Source: Novosphingobium beihaiense (GTDB taxonomy: Bacteria > Pseudomonadota > Alphaproteobacteria > Sphingomonadales > Sphingomonadaceae). From it: DNA of 47,368 bases. This document shows, in pieces, positions 46,927 through 47,368 of the stretch. The translations under genes and the position numbers were made by a program. Numbering within the stretch: the stretch's first letter is position 1; the number at the start of each line of letters is the position of its first letter. The stretch lies in the NCBI RefSeq assembly GCF_022832375.1, contig NZ_JALHLG010000032.1, positions 1 through 47,368 of the forward strand, given 5' to 3'. The notes below the pieces were generated by a model that was not told where the DNA came from, searched no databases, and saw only the letters and a list, made by a program, of their open reading frames with translations.

Positions 46927-47250
46927 TCAGGCGAATTTGATGCACTCGAGGGAGAGGAACCGCCGGATATTGTAGACGAGGTCGGCGAGGCCAATCTTCA
47001 TTTCGGCTCTTTGGGTGCCAACGGTGCACACGAACAAACTCATATGCGCTTCAGCTACGTCGGCCCTTGGCTCTGGTCTTCGAAGACATACTCGCCCCGG
47101 GGGGGGGGGATGACGGGCTTTCCGGCTTCGGTTCATCTCATCCTGATCGGCATGTAGCTGTGCTGAACTACGCGTCGCGATGGAGCATCTTCTCTTGGTG
47201 GACCTTCGAGACAAAGCCATTTCGTTTCATGAAGCGCTGGTTCGCTGCTG
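46927..47250 (-). pseudogene. IS5-family transposase remnant
   Basis: On the minus strand, RFMKRNGFVSKVHQEKM (near 47240-47190), YVFEDQ (near 47085) and MSLFVCTVGTQRAEMKIGLA with DLVYNIRRFLSLE follow the order of the C-terminal part of IS5-type transposases (usual KRNGFVSKVH..., VEHVFADQK, MGLFVRTIG...). They lie in different frames. A run of 11 G (47099-47109) lies inside and may be one cause. The frame ends with TGA at 46927. Confidence 0.7.
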
Positions 47251-47368
47251 AACGATAGGGCTGTACCGGCCTCTAAGGGCGGAGCCAATGTTGCTAGGTC
47301 GCTTGCCAAAATGTTTTAGCCATAGCCTTGCTGCGTCGAGGTTGAGTAAGATAGCGCGGTTTTCTCGA
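47251..47368. other. Window end, probable continuation of the IS5 remnant
   Basis: 118 bp with no recognisable coding sequence; probably upstream parts of the decayed transposase or its flank. A GAATC-gaaga-GATTC interrupted palindrome on the other side (46781-46795) may mark the opposite element end. Confidence 0.3.

Overview
The window is high-GC DNA from an alphaproteobacterium, most likely a sphingomonad (Novosphingobium/Sphingobium-like). This is inferred from the codon use, from housekeeping neighbourhoods such as ileS-lspA-bamF and purE-purK, and from dispersed intergenic palindromes I associate with that group. No taxonomic search was run.

Layout. 1-2.9 kb: an outer-membrane-like protein, a secreted four-EF-hand protein and an AldB/ExaC-type aldehyde dehydrogenase. 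3.1-26.8 kb: a large ABC-transporter-dependent capsule locus. It holds kpsS, an LTA-synthase-like membrane phosphotransferase, two lipid-hydroxylase-like proteins (FA2H type and AspH/LpxO type), a ParD/ParE-like toxin-antitoxin pair, a GT4-type glycosyltransferase, kpsC, a histidine phosphatase, kdsB, kdsD and kdsA. It continues with a PhyH-type dioxygenase, a galactofuranose block (GlfT2-like transferase, glf, second GlfT2-like transferase), a secreted beta-helix lyase-like protein and the export genes kpsT, kpsM, kpsE and kpsD. 27.1-28.1 kb: an AcoR-type regulator. 28.4-32.8 kb: a tightly coupled biotin operon (bioF, BioH-like hydrolase, bioC, bioD, bioA). 33.1-34.6 kb: a lone, lower-GC SEC-C protein with a nuclease-like N-terminus. 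35.2-37.5 kb: ahpC-ahpF. 37.9-38.7 kb: an IS630 remnant and tRNA-Thr(GGT). 38.8-46.7 kb: housekeeping genes (gpmA, purE, purK, folA, ribF, ileS, lspA, bamF). The right end is a decayed IS5-family transposase.

How the parts may work together. KdsD, KdsA and KdsB supply CMP-Kdo; KpsS and KpsC would build a beta-Kdo linker on a lipid; Glf and the two GlfT2-like enzymes would extend a galactofuranose-containing chain; KpsMT-KpsE-KpsD would export it. The LTA-synthase-like enzyme, the lipid and PhyH-type hydroxylases and the secreted beta-helix protein look like decorating, anchoring or trimming functions. No kdsC is present; a histidine phosphatase sits where it would be expected.

The strongest non-gene signal is a pair of perfect 18-bp palindromes with one architecture (TGTCYCR-N4-YGRGACA). 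One lies upstream of the aldehyde dehydrogenase and the other upstream of the AcoR-type regulator 25 kb away. These two gene families are normally neighbours, so the capsule locus may have been inserted between a regulator and its target. All functional statements rest on reading motifs by eye; no alignments or searches were run.
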